A DNA stretch of 64,000 bases from Anaerococcus vaginimassiliensis (GTDB lineage: Bacteria > Bacillota > Clostridia > Tissierellales > Peptoniphilaceae): assembly GCF_900626155.1 (NCBI RefSeq), contig NZ_LR130844.1:682061-746060 (forward strand), read 5' to 3'. The translations under genes were made by a program, and so were the position numbers. Under the pieces are notes generated by a model. The model worked only from the letters and a program-made list of their open reading frames with translations. It searched no databases and was not told the DNA's origin. Positions 17,566 to 25,807 of the stretch are shown one piece after another (within the stretch, counting starts at the first letter, position 1; every line of letters starts with the position of its first letter).

Positions 17566-18269
17566 TGGATAAGATATACGGCAGAAAACCTGTTTTAGAT
17601 ACACTTGATACTGATATTAAAATCTATAAGGCCTATATTTTAAAACAAAACTCCAAGCTAGTAAACAAAATTATAGGAAAGCTCGAAGAAAAAAATATTG
17701 AAATATCTTTTGTAGATAAGAGATTTTTTGATAAGATAGATATAAACCACCAAGGTGTGATGATTGAAGTTGAATCTTTTAAGTATGAGAGCTTAGATGA
17801 TCTATCAGATGAAAAAAGACTTATAATCCTAGATCAAATAGAAGATCCTCACAACCTAGGTGCTATAATAAGAAGCGCAGAAAGCTTTGGTTTTGATGGA
17901 GTAGTAATCCCTGAAAGAAGATCAGCATCTGTAACAAGCACAGTTTATAAAACAAGTGCAGGTGCCATAAACAACATCAAAGTCTATAGGGTAAAAAACC
18001 TAACTAGATCTATAAAAGATTTGAAAGATAAAGGATTTTGGATTTATGGTTTGGCAGGAGAGGCGGATTCTTCTATAGATAAGGCAGATTTGACAGGTAA
18101 AGTTGGACTTGTTGTTGGCAATGAAGGATCTGGTATATCTAGACTTGTAAGGGACAATTGTGATATGCTTGTAAATATTCCAATGTTAGGAAGGGTTAAT
18201 AGCTTGAATGCATCAGTAGCAGCAGGAATTTCCATGTATGAGCTATTAAGACAAAATGGCTTTAACTAA
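17565..18269 (+). CDS. rlmB: TrmH-family 23S rRNA (guanosine-2'-O)-methyltransferase
   Basis: 234-residue SPOUT methyltransferase. The N-terminal substrate-binding domain (about 1-75) starts with IYGRKPVLDTL; the C-terminal knotted domain has the three TrmH motifs: LDQIEDPHNLGAIIRSAESFG (about 88-108, with the conserved Asn-Leu-Gly-Ala and Arg), VGLVVGNEGSGISR (about 180-193) and IPMLGRVNSLNASVAAGI (about 205-222). Overlaps cysS by one base and the next gene by 14 bases. Assignment to G2251 modification follows from family and gene order. Confidence 0.92.
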   Translation: MDKIYGRKPVLDTLDTDIKIYKAYILKQNSKLVNKIIGKLEEKNIEISFVDKRFFDKIDINHQGVMIEVESFKYESLDDLSDEKRLIILDQIEDPHNLGAIIRSAESFGFDGVVIPERRSASVTSTVYKTSAGAINNIKVYRVKNLTRSIKDLKDKGFWIYGLAGEADSSIDKADLTGKVGLVVGNEGSGISRLVRDNCDMLVNIPMLGRVNSLNASVAAGISMYELLRQNGFN

Positions 18270-18780
18270 AAGAAACATAACCTTTGTAGATGGATACAAT
18301 GTAATAAACAAATGGCCCAACTTGAAGGATTTATCCAAAGAAAATTTAGCTGATGCAAGAGATCTACTAATAGAAGAGCTTGCAGAATATAAATCTCTAT
18401 CGGGAGAAGAGCTTGTAATAGTATTTGACGCTTACAATCTCGATAGGATAAAAGAAACTATAATCGAAAAATATGGAATGAAAATTGTCTTTACTAAAAG
18501 ATTTCAAACGGCTGATACCTATATAGAAAGACAACTAGCAAAGACAGATAGACATCACAACATCAAGGTAGTAACTGACGATGGTGCTGTTCAAACCCAA
18601 GCCTCAGGTAAAGGGGCAAGCAGGGTTACCGCTCTTGAGCTTAGGAGCGACTTAAACACTATGAGATCGAAGATTAAAAGACAAAGGAAAGAGGACTTCA
18701 ACCAAAACTTCAAAACTTTCCCTATATCTGAGAAGGTAAGTGATATCATAGACAAAATAAAGGAAGATTTGGAAAATTAG
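18256..18780 (+). CDS. NYN-domain endoribonuclease (YacP/Rae1 family)
   Basis: 174 residues. The NYN/PIN-like fold is seen from FVDGYNVINKWPNL (about 9-22), VIVFDAYN (about 55-62), the FTKRFQTADTYIERQLAK region (about 76-93) and VVTDDGAVQ (about 101-109), which supply the acidic metal site. In Bacillus the homologue Rae1 cuts mRNA in the ribosome A site. Overlaps rlmB by 14 bases and sits in the conserved synthetase-rlmB-yacP order. The basic C-terminal helix (about 135-174) may contact RNA. Confidence 0.85.
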   Translation: MALTKRNITFVDGYNVINKWPNLKDLSKENLADARDLLIEELAEYKSLSGEELVIVFDAYNLDRIKETIIEKYGMKIVFTKRFQTADTYIERQLAKTDRHHNIKVVTDDGAVQTQASGKGASRVTALELRSDLNTMRSKIKRQRKEDFNQNFKTFPISEKVSDIIDKIKEDLEN

Positions 18781-18806
18781 GTAAATAAATTCAAATGGGT
18801 GGTAAA

Positions 18807-19826
18807 ATGGATAAAATAAATTTAAAAGATAAACAAACCCTAGAGAAGTTAAAAGAATATCTAAACTCAGAGGACTTGAGTGAAGAGGAAATCTATACAA
18901 TTCTTGAGGGACTATCGCAAGAAGAAAAAGATGAAATAATTGATATCATAACTGACGATGAGGAAGATGAAGAAGACGATGATGAATTTATTGGTAGAAA
19001 TAAAAGTGGAGTCAATACATCTATAACCCCAATTAAACGCAAGGATATGATGAAATTATCAGATCTAACCAATGAACAAATAGTAGAACAATTTCAAATA
19101 GGCAATCAAAATGCTCTAGCAGCTCTTGTAGAAAAAAACCAAGGACTAGTTAGGTCTAGAGCCTCATATTTCTTTAGATCTCATGGAAATGACCTAGACC
19201 TTGAAGATTTGGTTCAATCCGGCATGCTTGGAATGATCCGTGCAGCTGAAAAGTTCGACCTATCCTTAGGATATAAATTTACAACCTATGCCTACAAGTG
19301 GATAGATAAGGCCATAAGAAAGGCAATAAACAAGGAAGGTCATACTATAAGAATACCTGCGGGAAAATATTTGAAATTAAATAAATTAAAACAAATTCTA
19401 AAGGCTAATCCTGAAGCAAGTGATGAAGAACTTTATAGGATTTTGGAAAATGAAGGAATCGATAAAAAACAAGCTGACGATCTTTTCCTAATCAATAGAA
19501 ATCAAGTGAACTCAACATCCTTAAACATCAACCTAGACAGTGAGGATTCGACAGGTGATGAGCTAATGGATATGGTAGGAGATGAATCAACTCCAGTTGA
19601 TATGCTTATTCTTGAAAAAGATATGGAAAACTTCCTATTAAAGGCCTTAGACCAACTAACCGATAGAGAAAAACAAATAATTATATATAGGTATGGTCTA
19701 GATAACGAAAAACCAAAAACCTTGGAAGAAATCGGCAAAATTTATGATTTATCTAGAGAGAGAATTAGGCAAATAGAAAATCAAGCCCTAGGCAAACTAA
19801 AAGAATTCTCAGAAAGAGAAGAGTAA
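18807..19826 (+). CDS. RpoD-like (group 2) sigma-70 factor at the sigH position
   Basis: 339 residues. A short acidic N-terminal segment (about 1-75, with runs of Asp/Glu) precedes full sigma regions: 2.1-2.4 (LVEKNQGLVRSRA to KFTTYAYKWIDKAIRKAI, about 108-175), region 3 (about 180-250) and 4.1-4.2 (LDQLTDREKQIIIYRYG to LSRERIRQIENQALGKL, about 280-335). The intact 2.4-3.0 stretch ending HTIRIPAGK and the RERIRQIE helix are marks of primary-type sigmas, not of SigH. The ATG at 18807 has GGTGG five bases upstream, better than the ATG at 18795. Last gene of the gltX operon. Confidence 0.85.
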   Translation: MDKINLKDKQTLEKLKEYLNSEDLSEEEIYTILEGLSQEEKDEIIDIITDDEEDEEDDDEFIGRNKSGVNTSITPIKRKDMMKLSDLTNEQIVEQFQIGNQNALAALVEKNQGLVRSRASYFFRSHGNDLDLEDLVQSGMLGMIRAAEKFDLSLGYKFTTYAYKWIDKAIRKAINKEGHTIRIPAGKYLKLNKLKQILKANPEASDEELYRILENEGIDKKQADDLFLINRNQVNSTSLNINLDSEDSTGDELMDMVGDESTPVDMLILEKDMENFLLKALDQLTDREKQIIIYRYGLDNEKPKTLEEIGKIYDLSRERIRQIENQALGKLKEFSEREE

Positions 19827-19830
19827 TAAA

Positions 19831-19861
19831 AGTGGTAGATACTTATCTGCCGCTTTTTTTG
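19831..19861 (+). terminator. Terminator of the gltX-to-sigma operon
   Basis: AGTGGTAGATA (19831-19841) pairs with TATCTGCCGCT (19844-19854), two G-T pairs, then eight T. Confidence 0.85.
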
Positions 19862-19997
19862 TTTGGGAAAACCTAAGGAAAGCTTGAATCGCTCTAAGGT
19901 TGTTGGATTTTAAATAATTAATAAAAATACCAAAAACGTTTGCATTTTTTAATAAAAACTAGTAATATAATAATAGATTATAGAAAAGGAGGTACCT

Positions 19998-20264
19998 ATG
20001 TACGAACAAAAAGTAACACTTTCTAATGAAATAGGTTTACATGCTAGACCAGCATCTATCTTTATCAGACAAGCCGTTAAGTTCCCATGTGATATTACAG
20101 TTGTTAAAGCTGGTAGAAGCTACAATGCTAAATCTATCATGTCAGTTCTTAGCATGAGTGCTTCTAAAGGCGATGAGATAGTGATTAAAGCTGATGGCGA
20201 TGGCGAAGAAGATGCAGTCAATTCACTCATTGATTTAGTTGAGAACAAATTAGGAGATTATTAA
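19998..20264 (+). CDS. ptsH: PTS phosphocarrier protein HPr
   Basis: 88-residue HPr. H15 in GLHARPAS is the phosphate carrier fed by enzyme I, and S46 in NAKSIMSVLSM is the regulatory site of HPr kinase, so it can serve both sugar transport and CcpA-type catabolite control. GGAGG lies before the ATG. It stands alone with its own terminator; ptsI is not adjacent, unlike the usual ptsHI pair. Its partners may include the EIIA/EIIB/EIIC set at 39.1-41.6 kb and EIIA-Glc at 46.8 kb. Confidence 0.96.
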   Translation: MYEQKVTLSNEIGLHARPASIFIRQAVKFPCDITVVKAGRSYNAKSIMSVLSMSASKGDEIVIKADGDGEEDAVNSLIDLVENKLGDY

Positions 20265-20285
20265 ATAATTGAATAATTTTTACAT

Positions 20286-20317
20286 AAAACGATCTAAGAA
20301 TTTAGCTCGTTTTTTTG
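20286..20317 (+). terminator. Terminator of ptsH
   Basis: AAAACGATCTAA (20286-20297) pairs with TTAGCTCGTTTT (20302-20313) apart from one mismatch, and a T-run continues to 20316. Confidence 0.8.
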
Positions 20318-20383
20318 TGGTCAATTTTAGACTTAGATATGTTTAAAAGTATTACAAAATAGGGTAAATTGATATGAGGGAAG

Positions 20384-20412
20384 TTTGATAATCCCTAGCA
20401 AAAGAGTATACT
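20384..20412 (+). promoter_or_regulatory. Candidate promoter of the suf operon
   Basis: TTTGAT (20384-20389), 17 bases, TATACT (20407-20412), 42 bases before sufC. TAGGG at 20361 and CCCTA at 20393 form a spaced inverted repeat around the -35. No recognised Fe-S regulator site. Confidence 0.45.
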
Positions 20413-20453
20413 TTAAATAGATTTTTAAAATAATTTACGAAAAAGAGGTAGCT

Positions 20454-21185
20454 ATGACTAATTTATTAAAGATAGAAGATCTTCACGTTTCCGTTGGAGA
20501 TAAGAAGATTTTAGATGGTATAGATTTAGAAGTAAATAAGGGTGAAGTTCACGTAGTTATGGGATCAAATGGATCTGGTAAGTCCACCCTAATGAATACT
20601 ATTATGGCAAATCCTGTCTATGAAGTTACAGATGGAAAGATCTTCTTTGAAGGAGAAGATATTACAGATGAATCAGTAGACAAGAGAGCTAGACGTGGTA
20701 TATTTATGAGTTTCCAACATCCAGACGAAATCCCTGGAGTTAAGCTAAATGATTTTCTAAGAATATCTAAAGAGCAAAAAGATGGCAAGAAACCATCTAT
20801 CCTTGCTTTTAACAAAGAGCTTGGCAAAGAAATGGCTGATCTTAAGCTTTCAGAAGACTATGCAAATAGATATGTCAATGTTGGTTTTTCTGGTGGTGAG
20901 AGAAAGAAATCAGAAATCCTTCAAATGAAGATGCTAAATCCAAAACTTGCCCTCCTAGATGAGACAGACTCAGGTCTTGACGTAGATGCGGTAAGGATTG
21001 TAAGCAAGGGAATAAAGGACTTCTTAACAGAGGATAATGCAGTAATTATCATTACTCACCATAGAGAACTTTTGGCAAATATTAAGGCAGATTATGTTCA
21101 CATCCTAAAAGATGGAAAAATCCAAGAAACTGGTGATGATAGCCTAATGGATAAGATCGAAGAAGAAGGATACGAGTGGGTGTAA
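20454..21185 (+). CDS. sufC: Fe-S assembly ATPase SufC
   Basis: 243-residue ABC-type ATPase that powers the SufBCD scaffold. Walker A GSNGSGKSTLM (about 39-49), signature FSGGERKKSEILQM (about 144-157), Walker B LALLDETDSGLD (about 163-174) and the switch histidine in IITHHRELL (about 200-208) are all present. The GETDSGLD-like DETDSGLD is typical of SufC rather than transport ATPases. First gene of sufCBDSU, the only Fe-S assembly system seen in the window. Confidence 0.96.
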   Translation: MTNLLKIEDLHVSVGDKKILDGIDLEVNKGEVHVVMGSNGSGKSTLMNTIMANPVYEVTDGKIFFEGEDITDESVDKRARRGIFMSFQHPDEIPGVKLNDFLRISKEQKDGKKPSILAFNKELGKEMADLKLSEDYANRYVNVGFSGGERKKSEILQMKMLNPKLALLDETDSGLDVDAVRIVSKGIKDFLTEDNAVIIITHHRELLANIKADYVHILKDGKIQETGDDSLMDKIEEEGYEWV

Positions 21186-21186
21186 T

Positions 21187-22599
21187 ATGAAAGAAATTAA
21201 TATTGAAGATCAACTAAAGGAGCTAGATCGAGGATACTACGACTTCTTTAATGAATTTGAATATGCAGATATAACCGATAAGGGTATAAATGCAGATATT
21301 GTTAATGAGATTTCTGATAAGAAAAATGAGCCTGATTGGATGAGAAGAAGGAGACTAAAATCTCTTGCTTTGTATGAAAAGATAGACAATCCTTCATGGG
21401 GACCAGATTTATCTGAGCTTGATATGAATGATATTACAACTTATGTTAAGCCAAAATCAGACAAGAAATCTAACTGGGAAGCTCTACCAGAAGATATAAG
21501 AGATACCTTTGATAGACTTGGAATCCCTCAAGCAGAACAAGAATCTCTTGCAGGTGTAGGTGCTCAATACGATAGTGAGGAAGTTTATCATTCTATACAA
21601 AAACACCTATCTGATCAAGGGGTTATCTTTATGGATTTCTCTACTGCTGTTAGAGAGCATGAAGATATAGTAAAGGCATATTTCCAAAAGGCAATCCCTC
21701 CAACACTTCACAAGTATGCAGCCCTTCACGGAGCAGTTTGGTCAGGCGGATCTTTAATCTATGTTCCAGAAGGAGTTGAGGTTGATATTCCGCTTCAATC
21801 ATATTATAGGCTAAATGCTCCAGGAGCGGGTCAGTTTGAACACACTATGATTATTGCAGAAGATAATGCCAAGGTTCACTTTATAGAAGGTTGCTCTGCA
21901 CCAAGATATAACGTAGTTAACCTTCACGCAGGTTCTGTAGAGATTTTCGTAGGGAAAAATGCTGAGGTAAGATTTTCTACAATAGAAAACTGGTCAAGAA
22001 ATATGTACAACCTAAACACCAAAAGAGCCATCGTTCAAGAAGGTGGAAAGGTAATTTGGGTATCAGGTTCTTTCGGATCTAAGGTGTCTATGCTTTACCC
22101 AACAAGTGTTCTTGTAGGAGAAGGTGCTAGTGCAGAATACACTGGTATAACATTTGCATCAAACGGTCAATATATAGACAATGGTTGTTCTATGATTCAC
22201 CTTGCCCCAAATACTTACTCAACAGCCTTGACAAAATCAATCACAGCTGGATCTGGTAAGAGCATGACAAGATCTCTTGTTCAAATGAAGAAAAAATCAG
22301 CTGGATCAAGATCAACAGTAGATTGCGAAAACCTAATGATTTCAGAAGAATCTCAATCAGATACAATCCCTGTTCTAGATATTAGAAATGATGATGTAGA
22401 CTGCGGTCACGAGGCAAAAATCGGTTCAATCGACCAAGGTCAAATCTTCTATCTAATGAGTAGGGGTATTCCTGAAGAAGAAGCAAAATCTATGATTGTA
22501 AGAGGATTTGCTGAGCCTATATCTAGAGAACTTCCACTAGAATATGCTGTAGAGATGAATCACCTAATCGATATGGAACTAGAAGGAGCAAACGGCTGA
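21187..22599 (+). CDS. sufB: Fe-S cluster scaffold SufB
   Basis: 470 residues, usual length. Beta-helix scaffold protein on which the new cluster is built with SufC and SufD. Characteristic text: HGAVWSGGSLIYVPEGVEVDIPLQSYYRLN (spread over about 181-210), FIEGCSAPRY (about 232-241), ENWSRNMYNLNTKRA and the C-terminal DCGHEAKIGSIDQGQIFYLMSRGI (about 400-425). Begins one base after the sufC stop and overlaps sufD by one base. Confidence 0.96.
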   Translation: MKEINIEDQLKELDRGYYDFFNEFEYADITDKGINADIVNEISDKKNEPDWMRRRRLKSLALYEKIDNPSWGPDLSELDMNDITTYVKPKSDKKSNWEALPEDIRDTFDRLGIPQAEQESLAGVGAQYDSEEVYHSIQKHLSDQGVIFMDFSTAVREHEDIVKAYFQKAIPPTLHKYAALHGAVWSGGSLIYVPEGVEVDIPLQSYYRLNAPGAGQFEHTMIIAEDNAKVHFIEGCSAPRYNVVNLHAGSVEIFVGKNAEVRFSTIENWSRNMYNLNTKRAIVQEGGKVIWVSGSFGSKVSMLYPTSVLVGEGASAEYTGITFASNGQYIDNGCSMIHLAPNTYSTALTKSITAGSGKSMTRSLVQMKKKSAGSRSTVDCENLMISEESQSDTIPVLDIRNDDVDCGHEAKIGSIDQGQIFYLMSRGIPEEEAKSMIVRGFAEPISRELPLEYAVEMNHLIDMELEGANG

Positions 22600-23657
22600 T
22601 GGCAAGAATTAACGAAATGAGAATGCCTACTTGGGCTACTCTTGGTTTAAATTACCTAAAAGAGGAAAAAGTTGGCATAGAAAATATAGAAAAGAAACCT
22701 TATTTCAAAGAAAAGGCTGCGACAGGTATAAAAGAAGTAGAAGAAACTTTCAAAGGATACAAGATCGGAGTTTCAGATATTTCAAATAAGGAAAATAAAG
22801 ATTACCTTAACTTTGGTCTAGACTTTGAAATCGACGGCAAGAAAGAAACTGAGTTTATTAACTTAGAACTAAATAAAGAAAATAATACCCTAGTATCAAA
22901 TATAGATATCAATAGCAAGAAATCTAGCGAGTCTTCTTTCCTTGTAAGTATCTTTGATGACGGATCAGATAACATCTACCTAAACTCAAGGATTAATGCA
23001 AGACTTGAAGAAGACAGCTTTGTAAAACTTGTTGTAGTAACAAACTTAAATGAAAAAGCAATTAATATCAACTCAATAGCAACCTATCTTAACGATAGGG
23101 CAATCCTTGATGTAACTTACATCGAAGTAGGTGCTGGAAAATCTCTAGTAAATATTACCAATATACTAAAGGGAGAAGAATCTCAAGTAATAGAAAATGG
23201 TGTTTACTTTAAATCTGGTGATGATTTCCTTGACCTATTAGCTACAAACGAACACTTTGGCAACGACACAGATTCATCTTGTATGTTTAACGGTGCCCTA
23301 AAAGATAGGGCAGAAAAGAACTTCAAGGGAATAGTTGACCTAAGAAGAGGATGCAGCAAGGCTGATGGCAAGATTGGAGATTACTCAATGATGCTATCAG
23401 ATGAAGTGATCAACAAATCTGCTCCAGTTCTTCTTAATGAGGAAAAAGAAGTATCAGGTAATCACGCAGCAAGTGTTGGAAGACTTAACAAAGAAATGCT
23501 ATTTTATATAATGAGTAGAGGTTTTAGCAAAAAACAAGCTGAGGCAATGATGCTTGAGGCAAACTTCGCACCTGCTCTTGATAAAATAGAAGATGAAAAC
23601 CTAAGAGCTTCTATCAAAGAAAAAGTTCACCACATGAACACAAGGATAGATTTATGA
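22599..23657 (+). CDS. sufD: Fe-S cluster assembly protein SufD
   Basis: 352-residue partner of SufB. The beta-helix core (about 100-320) is divergent, but the C-terminus is diagnostic: KADGKIGDYSMMLSDEV, NHAASVGRLNKEMLFYIMSRG with the conserved histidine (about 288-311), and SKKQAEAMMLEANFA. The N-terminal MPTWATLGLNYLK resembles the start of other SufD proteins. Overlaps both neighbours, showing translational coupling in sufCBDSU. Confidence 0.92.
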   Translation: MARINEMRMPTWATLGLNYLKEEKVGIENIEKKPYFKEKAATGIKEVEETFKGYKIGVSDISNKENKDYLNFGLDFEIDGKKETEFINLELNKENNTLVSNIDINSKKSSESSFLVSIFDDGSDNIYLNSRINARLEEDSFVKLVVVTNLNEKAININSIATYLNDRAILDVTYIEVGAGKSLVNITNILKGEESQVIENGVYFKSGDDFLDLLATNEHFGNDTDSSCMFNGALKDRAEKNFKGIVDLRRGCSKADGKIGDYSMMLSDEVINKSAPVLLNEEKEVSGNHAASVGRLNKEMLFYIMSRGFSKKQAEAMMLEANFAPALDKIEDENLRASIKEKVHHMNTRIDL

Positions 23658-24874
23658 ATGTAGAAGAAATAAGAGCTGATTTTCCTTACCTAAATAGCGA
23701 AAAGGTAGGCAAGGAAGTCATCTATTTAGATACAGGCGCTACAAGTCAAAAGCCAGAATATGTTATAGATAAAGTAGCAGATTATTATAGGTATTCAAAC
23801 GCCAATCCTCATAGAGGAGCCCACTTTCTAAGTTGGAAGGCAACAGAAGCCTACGAACAAACGAGAGAAGTTGTAAGAAAGTTTATAAATGCTAATAAAG
23901 CGAGTGAGATTGTATTTACAAGATCAACAACAGAGGCAATAAACCTTCTAGCTTACTCATATGGATTAAACAATCTAAATGAAGGCGACGAAATTTTAAT
24001 TAGTATCCTTGACCACCATGCTAACCTCGTTCCATGGCAAATGGTAGCCAAAAAAACTGGAGCAAAATTAGTATATGCTTACCTAAATGATGATTATAGC
24101 TTAGACTATGATGACTTAAAAAGTAAGATTAACGAAAATACTAAGATAGTATCAATCACAGGCGCAAGCAATGTAACAGGTGAGCTAATAGATTCAAAAC
24201 TAATCACCAAGTGGGCCCATGAAGTTGGAGCAATATCTATAGTCGATGGAGCTCAGCTTATCCCACATGTAAAAACTGATGTTTCTGATATAGATTGTGA
24301 TTTCTTAGCTTTTTCAGGTCATAAGATGTTCTCACCTATGGGGATAGGAGTTTTGTATGGTAAATACGAGCTTTTAAAAGACCTTGAACCTTTTAACCTT
24401 GGTGGAGATATGATAGAATATGTTTATGAGCAAGAATCAACCTACCAAGAACCAGCCCTAAGATTTGAAGCTGGAACTCCAAATGTCGGAGGAGTGATAG
24501 GATTAAAGGCTGCTATAGAATATATAGAAAAAATAGGCATGGATGAAATATTTACCTATGAACATGAACTAACTAAATACGCTTATGATTTGATAAAAGA
24601 TATACCAAATATCAAAATCTTTTATCCAGAAAATGGAAGAGCAGGATCTGTAATATCTTTTACCTTTACAGATATCCATCCTCACGATATAGCGACGATA
24701 TTAGATAGCAAGGGAATCGCTGTAAGAAGTGGTCACCACTGTGCTATGCCACTTCACCAATACCTAGGTGTATCAGCAACAGCTAGAGCATCATTTTCTA
24801 TCTACAATACAAAAAAAGAGGCTGAGATTTTTGCCGAAGAATTGAAAAATGTGAGAAAGGTGATGGGCTTATAA
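23654..24874 (+). CDS. sufS: Cysteine desulfurase SufS
   Basis: 406-residue PLP enzyme that takes sulfur from cysteine for Fe-S synthesis. Start IRADFPYLNSE is typical. The PLP lysine is in FSGHKMFSPMGIG (about 219-231), the histidine stacking on PLP in LDHHANLVPW (about 120-129), and the catalytic cysteine in RSGHHCAMPLH (about 359-369), in the short-loop group II form that needs SufU. SufU is encoded next with a one-base overlap. Overlaps sufD by four bases. Confidence 0.96.
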   Translation: MNVEEIRADFPYLNSEKVGKEVIYLDTGATSQKPEYVIDKVADYYRYSNANPHRGAHFLSWKATEAYEQTREVVRKFINANKASEIVFTRSTTEAINLLAYSYGLNNLNEGDEILISILDHHANLVPWQMVAKKTGAKLVYAYLNDDYSLDYDDLKSKINENTKIVSITGASNVTGELIDSKLITKWAHEVGAISIVDGAQLIPHVKTDVSDIDCDFLAFSGHKMFSPMGIGVLYGKYELLKDLEPFNLGGDMIEYVYEQESTYQEPALRFEAGTPNVGGVIGLKAAIEYIEKIGMDEIFTYEHELTKYAYDLIKDIPNIKIFYPENGRAGSVISFTFTDIHPHDIATILDSKGIAVRSGHHCAMPLHQYLGVSATARASFSIYNTKKEAEIFAEELKNVRKVMGL

Positions 24875-25293
24875 TGAATATGGAAGAAATATACAGTCAA
24901 ATAATATTAGATCATTCAAGAAATCAAGCCAACAAACACGACCTAGCTGATGCAGACATCAAAGAGCCAGGCCACAATCCATCTTGCGGAGATGAAATAG
25001 TTCTTCAACTAAAGATGGATGGAGATATAATAAAAGAGGCAGCTTTTACAGGAGATGGCTGTGCCATAAGCCAAGCTGCAACTAGCGTTATGTGTGATAT
25101 CATAGTTGGAAAAACTAAAGAAGAAGCGAAAAAACTTGCTGATATCTATGTTAGAATGATCAAAAGAGAAGAAGTAACAGATGAGGAGTTGGAATTATTG
25201 GAAGATGCAGTAGCCTTCAAGAATATCCAAAACATGCCTCAAAGGGTAAAATGTGCACTTCTATCTTGGAAAACACTAGATCAAACTATTTAA
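24874..25293 (+). CDS. sufU: Sulfur relay protein SufU
   Basis: 139-residue zinc-dependent sulfurtransferase that accepts persulfide from SufS. The ligands are visible: HNPSCGDE (Cys about 38, Asp about 40), GDGCAISQAATS (Cys about 63) and RVKCALLSW (Cys about 127). The insertion between the second and third cysteine, typical of SufU versus IscU, is present. Two start codons lie close together (ATG at 24874 and 24880); the first overlaps the sufS stop and is kept. Confidence 0.95.
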   Translation: MNMEEIYSQIILDHSRNQANKHDLADADIKEPGHNPSCGDEIVLQLKMDGDIIKEAAFTGDGCAISQAATSVMCDIIVGKTKEEAKKLADIYVRMIKREEVTDEELELLEDAVAFKNIQNMPQRVKCALLSWKTLDQTI

Positions 25294-25294
25294 T

Positions 25295-25474
25295 ATGGAT
25301 AAGAAAAATTTCGATAGGCTAGAATTTATAACAAGCTTAGTAACTGCAATCTTGCTTTTTGTTTTAACTTTCCTTCAGTTTAAAAAACAGAGAACTTTTG
25401 CTTGGCTTATCCTACTAGCAGCTATAATGATGGCTGCAAATGCCTATACAAAATACAAAAAATATAAAGATTAA
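25295..25474 (+). CDS. Small two-helix membrane protein at the end of the suf operon
   Basis: 59 residues starting one base after the sufU stop. Two hydrophobic helices (about 11-28 and 34-49) joined by a short basic turn (FKKQR) and ending in a Lys/Tyr-rich tail. No ribosome site is strong, but the spacing suggests coupling to sufU. No known family. The suf terminator follows at once, so it belongs to the suf transcript. Length and composition support a real small gene, but conservation must decide. Confidence 0.55.
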   Translation: MDKKNFDRLEFITSLVTAILLFVLTFLQFKKQRTFAWLILLAAIMMAANAYTKYKKYKD

Positions 25475-25482
25475 TGACTTAG

Positions 25483-25503
25483 CCCCTAGAATCTAGGGGT
25501 TTT
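25483..25503 (+). terminator. Terminator of the suf operon
   Basis: CCCCTAG (25483-25489) pairs with CTAGGGG (25493-25499) and is followed by TTTTATTTG. Confidence 0.85.
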
Positions 25504-25535
25504 ATTTGTTTAGACAGATTGATACCTAAGTATAA

Positions 25536-25564
25536 TTGAAAAATATCATGAATTGTTTTATAAT
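25536..25564 (+). promoter_or_regulatory. Distal promoter of the thiamin operon (P1)
   Basis: TTGAAA (25536-25541), 17 bases, TATAAT (25559-25564). Transcription would begin near 25571, just at the 5' edge of the TPP aptamer. Confidence 0.7.
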
Positions 25565-25569
25565 ATAAG

Positions 25570-25655
25570 CAGCTAGGGGTGCAATTTAGCTGAGAGATGG
25601 AATTTCCATTAACCCTTTAAACTTGTTAGGTTAAAACCTGCGTAAGAAAGCTATG
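25570..25655 (+). promoter_or_regulatory. TPP riboswitch
   Basis: The THI-box sequence is clear: GGGGTGC (25576-25582), CTGAGA (25590-25595), ACCCTTTAAAC (25612-25622) and an AACCTGCGTAAGAAAGCT end (25635-25652). It binds thiamin pyrophosphate. Bases 25615-25624 (CTTTAAACTT) are the exact complement of 25665-25674 (AAGTTTAAAG), which includes the left edge of the following terminator. This gives an antiterminator: without TPP the pair forms and transcription continues; with TPP the aptamer holds its 3' part and the terminator forms. Confidence 0.93.
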
Positions 25656-25671
25656 ATTAAGTGAAAGTTTA

Positions 25672-25699
25672 AAGACCCCTAGATGGGGTCTTATTTTTA
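25672..25699 (+). terminator. TPP-controlled terminator
   Basis: AAGACCCC (25672-25679) pairs with GGGGTCTT (25685-25692), followed by ATTTTTAT. Its left arm overlaps the antiterminator described for the TPP riboswitch. Confidence 0.88.
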
Positions 25700-25702
25700 T
25701 GC

Positions 25703-25730
25703 TTGAAAGGCAATAGATAAACCCTATAAT
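25703..25730 (+). promoter_or_regulatory. Internal promoter between the two riboswitches (P2)
   Basis: TTGAAA (25703-25708), 16 bases, TATAAT (25725-25730). Predicted start near 25737, so this transcript would skip the TPP switch but still carry the element at 25753-25807. Confidence 0.6.
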
Positions 25731-25752
25731 TTAATAAACTTGTGATGATATT

Positions 25753-25807
25753 GGCACTGAAGGGGCATACCACCTCGGGTATGGTTGTCCTTTTTGTGCC
25801 TTTTTTT
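25753..25807 (+). promoter_or_regulatory. Terminator-embedded aptamer, candidate HMP-PP (thiS motif) riboswitch
   Basis: One long interrupted hairpin ends in seven T, 14 bases before thiS. Pairs: GGCAC/GTGCC (25753-25757, 25796-25800), AAGG/CCTT (25760-25763, 25789-25792), then CATACC/GGTATG (25766-25771, 25778-25783), with an asymmetric internal loop of GG against GTTGT. A plain terminator would not need such unpaired purine and pyrimidine blocks. Position before thiS and the compact terminator-embedded form match the published HMP-PP riboswitch class. The class call rests on structure and context, not on a covariance search. Confidence 0.7.
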
